This document shows positions 35,901-44,214 of a stretch of 64,000 bases of DNA, piece by piece (within the stretch, counting starts at the first letter, position 1; each line of letters opens with the position of its first letter). The notes beneath the pieces were generated by a model. The model made no database searches. It saw nothing but the letters and a program-made list of their open reading frames with translations, and was not told the origin of the DNA. Source of the stretch: Lachnospiraceae bacterium UBA7054 (GTDB taxonomy: Bacteria > Bacillota > Clostridia > Lachnospirales > Lachnospiraceae); NCBI GenBank assembly GCA_002492725.1, contig DLAF01000069.1:1-64000 (forward strand), in the 5' to 3' direction. The translations under genes and the position numbers were made by a program.

Positions 35901-36493
35901 TCGTCCCCCCACAATTCGATCCTGTAAGGGTTCTCCTCCGTCAGATCGAAGATGTCCACGATACCGCCGCGGATGGAAAACTGCCCCGGCGCCTCCACCT
36001 GATAAGCGTTCTCATACCCCAGCTCCACCAGTTTTGCCGAGAGCTTACCTTCGTCCACAGAAGTCTGCTTATTAAGGCGCAGCACCCACTTACTCCACGT
36101 CTCGAGGGGCGGCTGCGGCGTCATCAGCGCGTCAAAGGTCGTGATCACCGTAAGCGGCGTTTTCTCCGTAAGCCGCCGCAGGCAGCGAATCCGCTCCGTT
36201 ATCAGGCGGTTTCCGTGAATGTCCGCCTGAAAGAAGATCAGATCCTTGGCCGGATACAGCAAAACATTCCTGTCATAAAATTGATAATCCTCATAGATTT
36301 CTTTTGCCCGCAAGTCGCTGTAAGTGACGATGAGCTTGTGGCGAAAGCCCTCTGCAAGGCCATAGATCATATGCAGTTTTTGCGAGTCCACACACCCCGA
36401 AAGGGCAGCCGAAAACGCCCCCTTTTTTGTAAGGAGGCTCCGAATCTCTTCGTATGCGCCCAGTTCCGTAAGCGGCGTCAATAATGCCCTCAT
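32951..36493 (-). CDS. mfd: Transcription-repair coupling factor
   Basis: An 1180-residue Mfd. It has the N-terminal UvrB-like domains, the RNA polymerase-interaction domain (VGDFVVHESHGLGIYQG), the SF2 translocase with Walker A GDVGYGKTE (about 655-663), DEEQ box (about 761) and GRVGRSNRTAYA, and the C-terminal TRCF domain. It removes stalled RNA polymerase and recruits UvrA to damage. The start is taken as ATG 36493, one base after the pth stop, with GGAG upstream; an in-frame ATG at 36511 is the alternative. It follows pth, as in many Firmicutes. Confidence 0.97.
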   Translation of the reverse strand: MRALLTPLTELGAYEEIRSLLTKKGAFSAALSGCVDSQKLHMIYGLAEGFRHKLIVTYSDLRAKEIYEDYQFYDRNVLLYPAKDLIFFQADIHGNRLITERIRCLRRLTEKTPLTVITTFDALMTPQPPLETWSKWVLRLNKQTSVDEGKLSAKLVELGYENAYQVEAPGQFSIRGGIVDIFDLTEENPYRIELWGDEIESIRSFDVLSQRSIEKLESVAVYPATELVLTGKELTEGLARVREEAQKQAEVLRKQMKTEEAHRIETQVRELSETLLELGLSYNAVNLESYVRYFVPELASFLTCFSSEESCIFLDEPLRIKEHVDAVEFEFRESMSHRAEKGYILPGQMDVLYPAAEAAAKLSALRVVSLSAMEGKNPFFKTDHKYAVQARSLSSYNNSFDALVKDLKAYKKKGYRILLLSGSRTRAKRLAEDLRELEISAFYTEDPLREVQPGEVMTAYGRVKKGFEYPLLKFMVIAESDIFGAEKKKKRKKKVYQGQRIQDFNDLKVGDFVVHESHGLGIYQGIEKVEVEHVTKDYMKIAYRDGGILYVLATGFDVIQKYASADAGAKPKLNKLGTQEWTKTKSKVRTAVEEVASDLVELYAARQAAKGYCYGQDTVWQKEFEEMFPFEETEDQIAAIAATKEDMESDKIMDRLICGDVGYGKTEIAIRAAFKAVQENKQVVYLVPTTILAQQHYHTFVERMKDFPVRIDLLSRFRSAAEQKKTIADLKKGMVDIVIGTHRVLSADVEYKDLGLLIIDEEQRFGVAHKEKIKKLKENVDVLTLTATPIPRTLHMSLVGIRDMSVLEEAPEDRLPIQTFVCEYNEEMVREAIVRELARQGQVYYVYNRVNNIADVAAAVGELVPEANVAFAHGQMKESELERIMYDFVNGEIDVLVATTIIETGLDISNVNTMIIHDSDQMGLSQLYQLRGRVGRSNRTAYAFLMYKRDKVLKEVAEKRLEAIREFTDLGSGFKIAMRDLEIRGAGTLLGKSQHGHMQAVGYDLYCKMLNEAVRTKKGIDVTEDFNTLVDLDVDAYIPAEYIVNETQKLDIYKRIAGIENERECDDMREELLDRFGQIPKPAENLLRIALIRSHAHRLFMSEVKGKDEKVRFTLLPDAAVRVENIPLLIGEFNGRLRFDPKAGPAFFLNYKKCGVIEKDEETLLALTEEALLKMEEMLV

Positions 36494-36494
36494 G

Positions 36495-37178
36495 TTATTG
36501 TAATTCTCCATTTTCCGCTGCCTGTGTGTTCTGATTGGCAGCCGCTTTTCTTTCCCTGCTTTCCTGTTCCGTTTTTTCCCGTTCTGCCATTTCCTGCTTT
36601 TTCGGCGGCTTCTTGCGCACATTGTAGCGGTTCATGGCCGCATCCGCCCCCTCTGCGATGATCGTCTCGATCGCCAGCGTCGCGCGCTTTATGCTCTCGT
36701 TCATCAGTTCCCGCTCTTCAGGCAGAAAATGTCCCAGCACATAATCCGCCAGATCCATTTTGGGGGGCTTTTCTCCCACGCCCATGCGCACCCGGATAAA
36801 TTCATCGTGCCCCAGATGCAGGATAATATTTTTTAAGCCGTTGTGTCCGCCGTCGCTGCCGCGCTTGCGGATCCGAAACTGTCCCGGCTCCAGATTCACG
36901 TCATCCGAGATCACGATCAGTTCCCGCTTCTCGTCCGCCTTATAAAAGTCTATGACAGAACGGATGCTCTCACCACTCAGATTCATATAAGTGAGGGGCT
37001 TTACGAGCACCGCCTTTTCCCCCGCGACGATTCCCTTACCGATCACGGCCTTATGCTTTTTTTCCCCCAGAACAATATCGTTTTTCTCGGCAATCGAATC
37101 GATCACATCAAATCCGATATTGTGTCTGGTATTGCGGTATTTTCCGTCCGGATTACCCAAACCTGCGATGATATACAT
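36495..37178 (-). CDS. pth: Peptidyl-tRNA hydrolase
   Basis: A 227-residue Pth that releases peptides from prematurely detached peptidyl-tRNA. Active-site residues: N9 (GLGNPDGKYRNT), H19 (TRHNIGF), N66 (YMNLSGES) and D93 (ISDDVNLEPG). ATG 37178 is used because the conserved MYIIAGLGNP begins there. The core ends near residue 188 and is followed by an unusual charged tail of about 40 residues rich in K, E, Q and A, of unknown purpose. Its stop is one base before the chosen mfd start, so the two genes are coupled. Confidence 0.95.
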   Translation of the reverse strand: MYIIAGLGNPDGKYRNTRHNIGFDVIDSIAEKNDIVLGEKKHKAVIGKGIVAGEKAVLVKPLTYMNLSGESIRSVIDFYKADEKRELIVISDDVNLEPGQFRIRKRGSDGGHNGLKNIILHLGHDEFIRVRMGVGEKPPKMDLADYVLGHFLPEERELMNESIKRATLAIETIIAEGADAAMNRYNVRKKPPKKQEMAEREKTEQESRERKAAANQNTQAAENGELQ

Positions 37179-37212
37179 AGTTGCAGCATCCTTTGCCATA
37201 TTTTTAGACATC

Positions 37213-37243
37213 AAAAAAAGCAGCCGCATATGCCGATGGTTGC
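37213..37243 (-). terminator. Terminator-like hairpin in the pth leader
   Basis: On the minus strand GCAACC and GGCTGC can pair imperfectly around a 12-base loop and are followed by seven T residues, about 30 bases before the pth ATG. It may be an attenuator or an old terminator. Confidence 0.3.
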
Positions 37244-37352
37244 CTTTTTGCTTTATTTTCTCCCAATCATGAAACAGGGCTATTGGTTATGCTCAGTATA
37301 TCATAGCGGAGAAACAAAGTCTATGATAATTTGGATCGCAGATTACACTGCT

Positions 37353-37378
37353 AAAAGAGAGGGACGCATCTGCGTCCC
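37353..37378 (-). terminator. Terminator after spoVG
   Basis: Perfect stem GGGACGCA-TC-TGCGTCCC (37361-37378), about 40 bases past the spoVG stop. On the minus strand it is followed by TCTCTTTT. It shares the GGGAC/GTCCC theme with hairpins at 907 and 54301. Confidence 0.65.
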
Positions 37379-37417
37379 CCTTTCTCTTGAGCATTCTCTC
37401 CTATGTTGCCAGTACGT

Positions 37418-37690
37418 TTACTCACTATTCGGCTCCAAAAGTGCACGCTCATAGCTTTCCAGGATTACTCTCTGGATCATGTCCCGCGTGTCAGAATTGA
37501 TCGGGTGGGCGATATCACGATATTCGCCGTCCGACGCTTTCTTGCTGGGCATCGCTATGAACAGACCTTTTTCACCTTCAATTACTTTAATGTCATGAAC
37601 TACGAATTCATCGTCGATCGTGATCGAGACGATTGCCTTCATCTTGCTGTCTTGAGTCATTTTTCGTACGCGGACATCAGTAATTTTCAT
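37418..37690 (-). CDS. spoVG: Septation/sporulation regulator SpoVG
   Basis: A 90-residue SpoVG, from MKITDVRVRKM to the C-terminal RVILESYERAL. ATG 37690 has AAGGAGG 8 bases upstream; a longer reading to 37756 has no ribosome site. SpoVG is a small RNA- and DNA-binding regulator of sporulation, septation and capsule genes in Firmicutes. The leader has a hairpin (ACCGGC / GCCGGT) and the palindrome TATCATATGATA. It is a single gene between glgD and pth. Confidence 0.97.
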   Translation of the reverse strand: MKITDVRVRKMTQDSKMKAIVSITIDDEFVVHDIKVIEGEKGLFIAMPSKKASDGEYRDIAHPINSDTRDMIQRVILESYERALLEPNSE

Positions 37691-37887
37691 GAAGCTCAGC
37701 CTCCTTATCATATGATACCGGCTGGAAATTTGCCGGTTTTCACAAGCTTTCCTCACAAGTCATACTCATCAAGCCACGTAGCTTGTAATAAACATTCCTT
37801 TCTATACAGACAACTTATTCCCCCTCGACAATCACTCCATCACCATTTTATCTCCGCACCGTTGGTAATCGCGCTCTCGCCAGCGGC

Positions 37888-39006
37888 TCAAAGCGTATAT
37901 CTGTCGTTATGCTCCACGACGATCTCGATACCATCCTCCCCTTTGTGGTAAGAATTTGCGCGGATCGTGCCCCGGCTTTCCACAATGCAGTTTTCTATAT
38001 GCGTGTTATCTCCGATATACACGTCATTCAGGATGATAGAGTTTTTGATGTAACAGTTGCTTCCAATGTAGGTCTCTTTAAAGATCACGGAATCTTCAAC
38101 GGTTCCGTTAACGATACAGCCGCTTGAGATCAGGCTGTTTTTAATACTGGCACCTACATTATACTTCGCGGGCGGTAAATCGTCCACCTTGGAATACACA
38201 TCAGGATACTGCTTAAAGAAATAATCCCGAGTCTCCGGCTTCAGGAAATCCATGTTCGTCTTAAAATAATCCTCAACGGTAGCAATATTGCTCCAGTATT
38301 CCTTCATCTTATAGCCGTAGATCCTCTTTAAGTTTTTCTGGCGAATCAGAATATCTTTTACAAAATCATAACGATCCTCTTCCTTGCACTTCTCGACCAG
38401 TTCAATCAACAGCCTTCTCCTGACAACATAGATACCGCAGGAAATCGTGTTGGACTTTGCCACCACAGGTTTTTCCTCAAATTCTTCAATACGGCTGTCC
38501 TCGTTCATCTTGACCGTGCCGTAACGCTCTACGTTGACATTCGGCTCCATATCCTTACATACTACGGTGATATCAGCCTTCTTTTCGATGTGATACTCCA
38601 GAACCTTATTGTAATCCATCTTGTAGACACAGTCTCCGGAAACGATCACCACATAGGGCTCATGACTGTTCTTTAAGAAAGACAGATTCTGTGCGATTGC
38701 ATCCGCCGTGCCGCGGTACCAGGCATTGCTCTCGGCTGTCACTGCCGGCGTCTCCACGAACAGGCCTCCCTGCTTGCGCCCGAAATCCCACCACTTCGAG
38801 GAACTTAAGTGCTCGTTTAAGCTGCCGGCATTATACTGCGTGAACACAGCCACCTTGTTGATATGGGAATTCGTCATATTACTGAGCGCAAAGTCGATGC
38901 TCCTGTAACTGCCTGCAATAGGCATCGCACAGACTGCCCGCTTCTGGGTCAACTGCCTGATCCTGTGATTGTTACCACCCGCTAAGATAATTCCGATTGC
39001 TCTCAC
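37888..39006 (-). CDS. glgD: Glucose-1-phosphate adenylyltransferase regulatory subunit
   Basis: A 372-residue GlgD. The nucleotidyltransferase fold opens with IILAGGNNHRIRQLTQKRAV, where the catalytic GGxGxRL of GlgC is degenerate, as is normal for the non-catalytic partner. The left-handed beta-helix is at the C-terminus (repeats such as SGCIVNGTVEDSVIF). GlgD forms a heterotetramer with GlgC and raises its activity for glycogen synthesis. The start is GTG 39006, which overlaps the glgC stop by 4 bases (GTGA). Confidence 0.95.
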   Translation of the reverse strand: MRAIGIILAGGNNHRIRQLTQKRAVCAMPIAGSYRSIDFALSNMTNSHINKVAVFTQYNAGSLNEHLSSSKWWDFGRKQGGLFVETPAVTAESNAWYRGTADAIAQNLSFLKNSHEPYVVIVSGDCVYKMDYNKVLEYHIEKKADITVVCKDMEPNVNVERYGTVKMNEDSRIEEFEEKPVVAKSNTISCGIYVVRRRLLIELVEKCKEEDRYDFVKDILIRQKNLKRIYGYKMKEYWSNIATVEDYFKTNMDFLKPETRDYFFKQYPDVYSKVDDLPPAKYNVGASIKNSLISSGCIVNGTVEDSVIFKETYIGSNCYIKNSIILNDVYIGDNTHIENCIVESRGTIRANSYHKGEDGIEIVVEHNDRYTL

Positions 39007-40277
39007 GATTTATCACCTGCCTTAATCAAAGTTTTACCGCTGGGAAGATTGCCGTTATCATAGTCCTCCGGCGTCGTCACTCCAAACACCACGGAATTTT
39101 TCCCTATAGTTGTCCCTTTCGGGATCACACTCTTTTCGCCTATCGTCACCAGCTCGTGGTCGTAGATGTGGGGATCTGTCTCGTTGGGAACCGCTTCTCC
39201 GACGCCCAGCTTTACGTTGTCCTCAATCTCTACATTTTCCGCAACGACCGCCTTATAGAGCTCGCAGTTACTGTTGATCTTAGTCCCATTCATAACGATG
39301 GAATCCCGCACCACCGTACCGACTCCTATGGTCACGCCACAGCCGATCACGGAATTGTATACTTGTCCGTAGATCTCAGAGCCCTCGCCGATGATGCTTC
39401 TCTCCACCACGCTGTCAGGCGACAGATATTGCGGCGGCAGGATCTCACTCTTCGTGTAAATCTTCCAGTATTCCTCATAGAGGTTAAACTCCGGCACAAG
39501 GTCGATCAGCTCCATGTTCGCTTCCCAGAAGGAATGAAGCGTTCCTACATCCTTCCAGTAACCGTTAAACTCGTACGCGTAGAGCGGCGCACCTTTGCCG
39601 TGGCAATAGGGGATCAGATGTTTTCCAAAATCAAGGCCCGGCTGTTCCTTGTTCGCGAGGAGTGCTTCTTTGAGCGTCTTCCAGTTAAAAATATAAATAC
39701 CCATCGATGCCAGATTACTGCGGGGATTTTCAGGCTTCTCCTCGAAGTCCGTGATCCTGCGGTTTTCATCCGTGATCATGATACCGAAGCGCTTTGCTTC
39801 CTCCATGGGCACGGGCATAACCGCGATAGTCACTTCAGCCCCGTTTTGCTTATGAAAATCAAGCATCACCTCATAATCCATCTTATAGATATGATCCCCC
39901 GAAAGGATCAGAACATATTCCGGATTAAAGTTTTCCATGTAGTCTATGTTCTGGTAGATCGCGTTGGCCGTGCCGGTATACCACTCGCTGTTCGCACTCT
40001 TTTCGTAGGGTGGAAGCACTGTAACACCGCCAATGTTCCTGTCCAGATCCCACGGGATGCCGATCCCGATATGGGTATTCAGGCGAAGCGGTTGATACTG
40101 GGTGAGCACCCCCACCGTATCGACGCCGGAATTGATACAGTTACTGAGCGGGAAATCAATGATCCGATACTTACTGCCGAAGGACACCGCCGGCTTGGCC
40201 ACCTTCGACGTAAGCACGCCCAGTCTGCTTCCCTGACCGCCAGCTAATAGCATGGCAATCATTTCTTTTTTTACCAT
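39003..40277 (-). CDS. glgC: Glucose-1-phosphate adenylyltransferase catalytic subunit
   Basis: A 424-residue GlgC that makes ADP-glucose from ATP and glucose-1-phosphate. It has the nucleotide-binding AMLLAGGQGSRLG, the sugar-binding GTANAIYQN and the metal site ILSGDHIYKMD, followed by FEEKP and a C-terminal beta-helix. ATG 40277 is chosen because AGGGG lies 8 bases upstream; a GTG three codons earlier is less likely. It leads the glgC-glgD operon. No glycogen synthase or branching enzyme gene is in the window. Confidence 0.97.
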   Translation of the reverse strand: MVKKEMIAMLLAGGQGSRLGVLTSKVAKPAVSFGSKYRIIDFPLSNCINSGVDTVGVLTQYQPLRLNTHIGIGIPWDLDRNIGGVTVLPPYEKSANSEWYTGTANAIYQNIDYMENFNPEYVLILSGDHIYKMDYEVMLDFHKQNGAEVTIAVMPVPMEEAKRFGIMITDENRRITDFEEKPENPRSNLASMGIYIFNWKTLKEALLANKEQPGLDFGKHLIPYCHGKGAPLYAYEFNGYWKDVGTLHSFWEANMELIDLVPEFNLYEEYWKIYTKSEILPPQYLSPDSVVERSIIGEGSEIYGQVYNSVIGCGVTIGVGTVVRDSIVMNGTKINSNCELYKAVVAENVEIEDNVKLGVGEAVPNETDPHIYDHELVTIGEKSVIPKGTTIGKNSVVFGVTTPEDYDNGNLPSGKTLIKAGDKS

Positions 40278-40478
40278 CTTTATCACCCCTATTTCTTAAA
40301 ATTTATATATTTTAATAAAAAAACCTTCTCATAAGTAAAGTATACCACAATCTGCCTGAAAACTGAATATATTTTACAAGATTTTTCAGTATCCAGCCAA
40401 ACGGATATATAAATAATATACAATAAAACAAAGTATTTTTCAATCTCTTTGTTACTTTTATCTATATAAGTTTTTGGG

Positions 40479-40507
40479 TTGGTTTTTTTTTCGGAAATGA
40501 GTATAAT
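40479..40507 (+). promoter_or_regulatory. Promoter of murC
   Basis: TTGGTT (40479-40484) and TATAAT (40502-40507) are 17 bases apart, about 32 bases before the murC ATG. On the other strand a TATACT near 40340 may serve glgC, but its -35 box is weak. Confidence 0.5.
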
Positions 40508-40539
40508 AATAGTAAAAAATGTAAAAAGGGAGAAACCCC

Positions 40540-41919
40540 ATGTACCAGATCAATTTTCAAGATCCGATAGCCATCTATTTTATCGGGATCGGCGGCATCA
40601 GCATGAGCGGCCTGGCTGAGATCCTACTGACGGAAGGATTTACCATATCGGGCTCCGACCGTGCCCCCTCCGACTTGACCAGAGGGCTGGAAGCAAAGGG
40701 CGCTCAGGTCTTTTACGGGCAGCGCGAAGAAAACCTCTCCGAAGAAATCGACCTTGTGGTCTACACCGCCGCAATCAAAAGCGATAATCCCGAGCTTCTC
40801 GCCGCAAAAAAGCGCGGCATCCCCACCCTGACCAGAGCGCAGCTTTTGGGCCAGATGATGAAAAACTACAAAGTACCGATTGCCGTGAGCGGCACACACG
40901 GCAAAACGACCACAACCTCCATGATCTCCCAAATCCTTCTGACTGCAAAGACGGATCCTACTTTATCCATCGGCGGCATCTACCATCCGATCGGCGGCAA
41001 CATCCGGGTAGGCTCTTCCGACCTCTTTGTTACGGAAGCCTGTGAGTACACCAACAGTTTTTTAAGCTTTTTCCCAAAAATCGGTATTATTCTTAATATA
41101 GAAGAAGACCATCTGGATTTCTTTAAGGATCTTGCTGATATCCGCAGTTCCTTTCATCGTTTTGCGCTTCTTCTGCCCTCCGACGGCGTGCTCATCATAA
41201 ACGGAAATATTAAAGATGTAGAGGAAATCACGGAAGGGCTGTCCTGCCAAGTGATTACCTACGGCTCTTCGCCGGAATTTACCTACAGCGCATCCGAAGT
41301 CAGTTTCAGCGTTGACGGCTGTCCCTCCTTCCGCCTCATGCAGGAAGGAAAGCCCGCGGGGCGCTTTACCCTGAAGGTACACGGGGAGCATAATATTGCG
41401 AACGCGCTGGCCGCCATTGCCCTGGCAAAACTTCTGCATATTTCCGAGGAAACGATAGCCGCAGGACTTAACGCCTTCAACGGCTCAGACAGACGTTTCG
41501 AGTACAAGGGACAGATAAACGGCATCAATATCATCGACGATTACGCCCACCATCCCACGGAGATTCGCGCCACTTTAAACACTGCGGCAAAATACCCCCA
41601 CAAAAAGGTCTGGTGTGTCTTCCAGCCCCACACCTACACCAGAACCAAGGCTTTTTTGGATGAATTCGCCGCTGCCCTCTCTCTCGCTGACGAGGTCGTC
41701 CTGGCAGACATCTACGCTGCGAGAGAAAAGGATACGCTGGGCGTCAGTGCAAAAACCCTGCAGGAGAAGATCCTGTCCCTCGGACACCCCTGCCACTATT
41801 TTCCCTCCTTTGAGGAGATTGAAAGATTTCTTCTGGAAAATTGCACAAAGGATGATCTGTTGATAACTATGGGTGCCGGTGATGTCGTAAAAATCGGTGA
41901 AACCCTGTTACAAAAATAA
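40540..41919 (+). CDS. murC: UDP-N-acetylmuramate--L-alanine ligase
   Basis: A 459-residue MurC, the first amino-acid-adding enzyme of peptidoglycan synthesis. The N-terminal domain has FIGIGGISMSGLAEILL, the ATP-binding loop is GTHGKTTTTSM, and the centre has EACEYTNSFL and the C-terminus DDYAHHPTEIRATL. ATG 40540 is preceded by AAAGGGAG. It stands alone and ends at a long inverted repeat. The mixture with the dnaD genes on the same strand is common in Clostridia. Confidence 0.97.
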   Translation: MYQINFQDPIAIYFIGIGGISMSGLAEILLTEGFTISGSDRAPSDLTRGLEAKGAQVFYGQREENLSEEIDLVVYTAAIKSDNPELLAAKKRGIPTLTRAQLLGQMMKNYKVPIAVSGTHGKTTTTSMISQILLTAKTDPTLSIGGIYHPIGGNIRVGSSDLFVTEACEYTNSFLSFFPKIGIILNIEEDHLDFFKDLADIRSSFHRFALLLPSDGVLIINGNIKDVEEITEGLSCQVITYGSSPEFTYSASEVSFSVDGCPSFRLMQEGKPAGRFTLKVHGEHNIANALAAIALAKLLHISEETIAAGLNAFNGSDRRFEYKGQINGINIIDDYAHHPTEIRATLNTAAKYPHKKVWCVFQPHTYTRTKAFLDEFAAALSLADEVVLADIYAAREKDTLGVSAKTLQEKILSLGHPCHYFPSFEEIERFLLENCTKDDLLITMGAGDVVKIGETLLQK

Positions 41920-42035
41920 TTATTCACAATATCCACAGAAAAGAACCCCGGGCGGTCAATTTTTTCTGTGGATATTTTTGTGGAAGAGATCCTGCGATTT
42001 TATGCCTCCGCTCCAATCTGTCCACATTATCCACA
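41920..42035 (+). promoter_or_regulatory. Cluster of DnaA-box-like sites upstream of dnaD
   Basis: Two matches to TTATNCACA are at 41920-41928 (TTATTCACA) and 42027-42035 (TTATCCACA). One-mismatch sites are at 41929-41937 and, inverted, 41967-41975 (ATATCCACA); a two-mismatch site is at 42018-42026. They lie in the 237-base gap before the replication genes dnaD and dnaC-like, so DnaA may control them. No AT-rich unwinding element or dnaA gene is seen, so an origin is unlikely. Confidence 0.5.
41928..41979 (+). terminator. Long inverted repeat after murC (likely terminator with DnaA-box-like arms)
   Basis: A perfect 15-bp stem (41928-41942 with 41962-41976) carries the core ATATCCACAGAAAA and its complement and is followed by TTTT. 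It starts 9 bases after the murC stop. Each arm holds a sequence one mismatch from a DnaA box. Confidence 0.6.
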
Positions 42036-42111
42036 TTCGCCAAAACCGCCACGGATGAATATACGCTTATCCGTTTGTTACAGTTTGTACATTTTCTTTT
42101 CGTGACAAAGG

Positions 42112-42120
42112 TGCTATACT
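42112..42120 (+). promoter_or_regulatory. Extended -10 promoter of dnaD
   Basis: TGCTATACT forms an extended -10 box (TGn plus TATACT) 37 bases before the dnaD ATG. A matching -35 is not evident, which is usual for this class. Confidence 0.45.
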
Positions 42121-42156
42121 CCCTATAGTGATTTTTGAAATGAGGGACGCAAAATA

Positions 42157-43191
42157 ATGGGTTTTCTGACCATCTACCAGGACAATTACACAGATTCTAC
42201 GGTAATCTCCAACCGTTTCATCGACGAGTACATGCAGGCAGCAAACGACGCACAGCTAAAAATCTATCTCTATCTGATCCGTATGATGAGCGCCAGACTT
42301 GACACGAGCATCAGCGCAATCGCAGACAAATTCAACTATACGGAAAAGGATGTTCTGCGCGCTCTGAAATATTGGGAAAAAAACCGTCTGCTCACGCTGG
42401 ACTTCGACGAACATAAAAATGTTACGGGAATCCATCTTATGGATTCAAACGCCGGGACGGATATGCTGTCTATCACGACAGGCGCCGCCTCCGCTTCCCT
42501 GGCATCCTACCCGTCTGCGGCAGCACATCAGATTTTTGAAAAACCCGACTACACTGCCGATGAGCTGCGGGCCTTTAAGAACAGCGACAACGCCGCAAGG
42601 CTTCTTTTTGTGGCGGAACAATATCTGAAAAAGCCTCTGAGCGCAAATGACATCCGTACCATCTTTTTTATCATGGACAGGCTCGGATTTTCCGAGGATC
42701 TGACGGATTATCTGCTCCAATACTGTGTTGACCGGGGTAAACGGGATTTCCGTTACATAGAAAAAGTGGCCATTAGCTGGGCCGAACAGGGAATCACCAC
42801 ACCAAAGCAGGCAGCTTCCCTGGCCGGGAAATATGACAAGTCCGTCTACGAGATCATGCGCGCCCTCGGGAAGAACAATCTTCCCACGCAGACAGAAGTT
42901 GCGTATATCGACCGTTGGCAGAAAACCTACGGTTTCGAAACGGATGTGATTCTGGACGCCTGCGAGCGCACCGTTCTGGCTACAGACAACCATCGCTTCG
43001 AGTATGCTGAAGGCATTTTGAAACGCTGGTATGAAATCGGCGTTCATCACAAGAGCGACATAAGCGTGCTTGACACCGATCACCGCCGCAGCAAAAACAC
43101 CCGGCGTCAGACGCCTGCCAACAAATTCAACCAATTTGCGCAGAATCATTATGACTTTGATGCATTGGAACAGGAAATCTTAAGCAACTGA
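42157..43191 (+). CDS. DnaD domain protein (primosome component)
   Basis: A 344-residue replication protein. An N-terminal winged helix (about 20-95) is followed by two DnaD/DnaB-like helical domains (DDBH2): about 130-225 (with YIEKVAISWAEQGI) and about 245-310 (with YAEGILKRWYEIGV), both showing the YxxxIxxxW pattern. In Firmicutes such proteins help load the replicative helicase. The next gene encodes the helicase-loader-type ATPase, so the two probably act together. ATG 42157 has a weak AGGGA site. Confidence 0.9.
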   Translation: MGFLTIYQDNYTDSTVISNRFIDEYMQAANDAQLKIYLYLIRMMSARLDTSISAIADKFNYTEKDVLRALKYWEKNRLLTLDFDEHKNVTGIHLMDSNAGTDMLSITTGAASASLASYPSAAAHQIFEKPDYTADELRAFKNSDNAARLLFVAEQYLKKPLSANDIRTIFFIMDRLGFSEDLTDYLLQYCVDRGKRDFRYIEKVAISWAEQGITTPKQAASLAGKYDKSVYEIMRALGKNNLPTQTEVAYIDRWQKTYGFETDVILDACERTVLATDNHRFEYAEGILKRWYEIGVHHKSDISVLDTDHRRSKNTRRQTPANKFNQFAQNHYDFDALEQEILSN

Positions 43192-43231
43192 AAACCGTTT
43201 TTTCATCTTAGTAAAAAGTAAGGAGGCCACG

Positions 43232-44203
43232 GTGCCGCTGACAAACGCACAATACGACCAAATCCTTCATCAATATGAAGAAAGACAGCGAATAAGACGC
43301 CGTGAGCTGGACAGCAGGCGCGAACGCGTATACAGCCGTATTCCCGACTATCGCAGGCTGGAGGAAGAGACCGCTTCGCTGTCTGTCTCACAGGGAAAAA
43401 AACTTCTTCTTGGGGAAGAAAACGCACTGCAGGATCTCCATAATTCACTGGCCGGTTTACGCGCAAAGCGGGAACATCTTCTTTTAGAGGCCGGATTTCC
43501 CTCAGACTATCTGAATCCTCCCTTTACCTGCCCCGATTGTCAGGATACGGGCTATGTGGACGGCGCAAAATGCCACTGCTTTCGTCAGGCAGAAATTTCT
43601 CTCCTCTACGAACAATCCGGCATCTCTGAAATGCTGCAAAGCAATAACTTTTCCTGCCTTTCTTATGATTATCACACGGGCGAAGATCGTGTTCATTTTG
43701 AAAAAGCAGTCGAAACCTGTAAAGATTTCGTCAAAAATTTTGATTCTGACTACCACAATCTCTTTTTTTATGGTACAGTGGGAACGGGAAAATCTTTTCT
43801 TTCCGGCTGCGTTGCCAAAGAATTGATCGACACAGGGCACGCTGTGATTTATTTCAGCGCCACGGGTTTGTTCGATCTGCTCCAGGCGGCCGCCTTTGAT
43901 CTTAAAAACCGGGAAGAACGTAAGAATGCTTACGCCGATCTCTACCAATGCGATCTTCTCATCATTGACGACTTGGGCACGGAGCTTACCAACCAATTTA
44001 CCGCCTCCCAGCTTTTTTCTCTGTTAAATGAGCGCGCAATCGGCAAAAAAGCAGTTATCATCTCCACAAACCTTTCCCTGCGGGAACTGCAGGACAGATA
44101 TTCAGACCGCATCTTTTCCCGTATCACGAGCAATTTTAAGGTTTGCAAACTCACGGGCCCCGACATCCGCATGTACCAAAAGCGGCAGCAGAACAGAAAG
44201 TGA
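43232..44203 (+). CDS. DnaC/DnaI-like helicase loader ATPase
   Basis: A 323-residue AAA+ protein. The N-terminal helical part is followed by a zinc-ribbon-like CPDCQDTGYVDGAKCHC (C100, C103, C114, C116), Walker A GTVGTGKS (181-188), Walker B LLIIDDLG and a sensor with IISTNLS. It resembles DnaI, the loader for the replicative helicase; IstB-like transposition helpers are the alternative but no transposase is near. The start is GTG 43232, with AAGGAGG 5 bases upstream. The tail end lies 11 bases before the next gene. Confidence 0.9.
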   Translation: MPLTNAQYDQILHQYEERQRIRRRELDSRRERVYSRIPDYRRLEEETASLSVSQGKKLLLGEENALQDLHNSLAGLRAKREHLLLEAGFPSDYLNPPFTCPDCQDTGYVDGAKCHCFRQAEISLLYEQSGISEMLQSNNFSCLSYDYHTGEDRVHFEKAVETCKDFVKNFDSDYHNLFFYGTVGTGKSFLSGCVAKELIDTGHAVIYFSATGLFDLLQAAAFDLKNREERKNAYADLYQCDLLIIDDLGTELTNQFTASQLFSLLNERAIGKKAVIISTNLSLRELQDRYSDRIFSRITSNFKVCKLTGPDIRMYQKRQQNRK

Positions 44204-44214
44204 GGCTTCTTCCC

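Noticed and set aside
37780..37850. Sigma-H promoter of spoVG
   Set aside because: AGGGGGAAT and GGAAT-like boxes can be found, but their spacing does not fit the consensus.
38997..40247. A 416-codon plus-strand open frame
   Set aside because: It is antisense to glgC throughout and shows no recognisable motif.
41920..42156. Chromosome origin of replication
   Set aside because: DnaA-box-like sites are present, but there is no dnaA, dnaN or rpmH gene, no AT-rich unwinding element and the gap is short; gene control is more likely.
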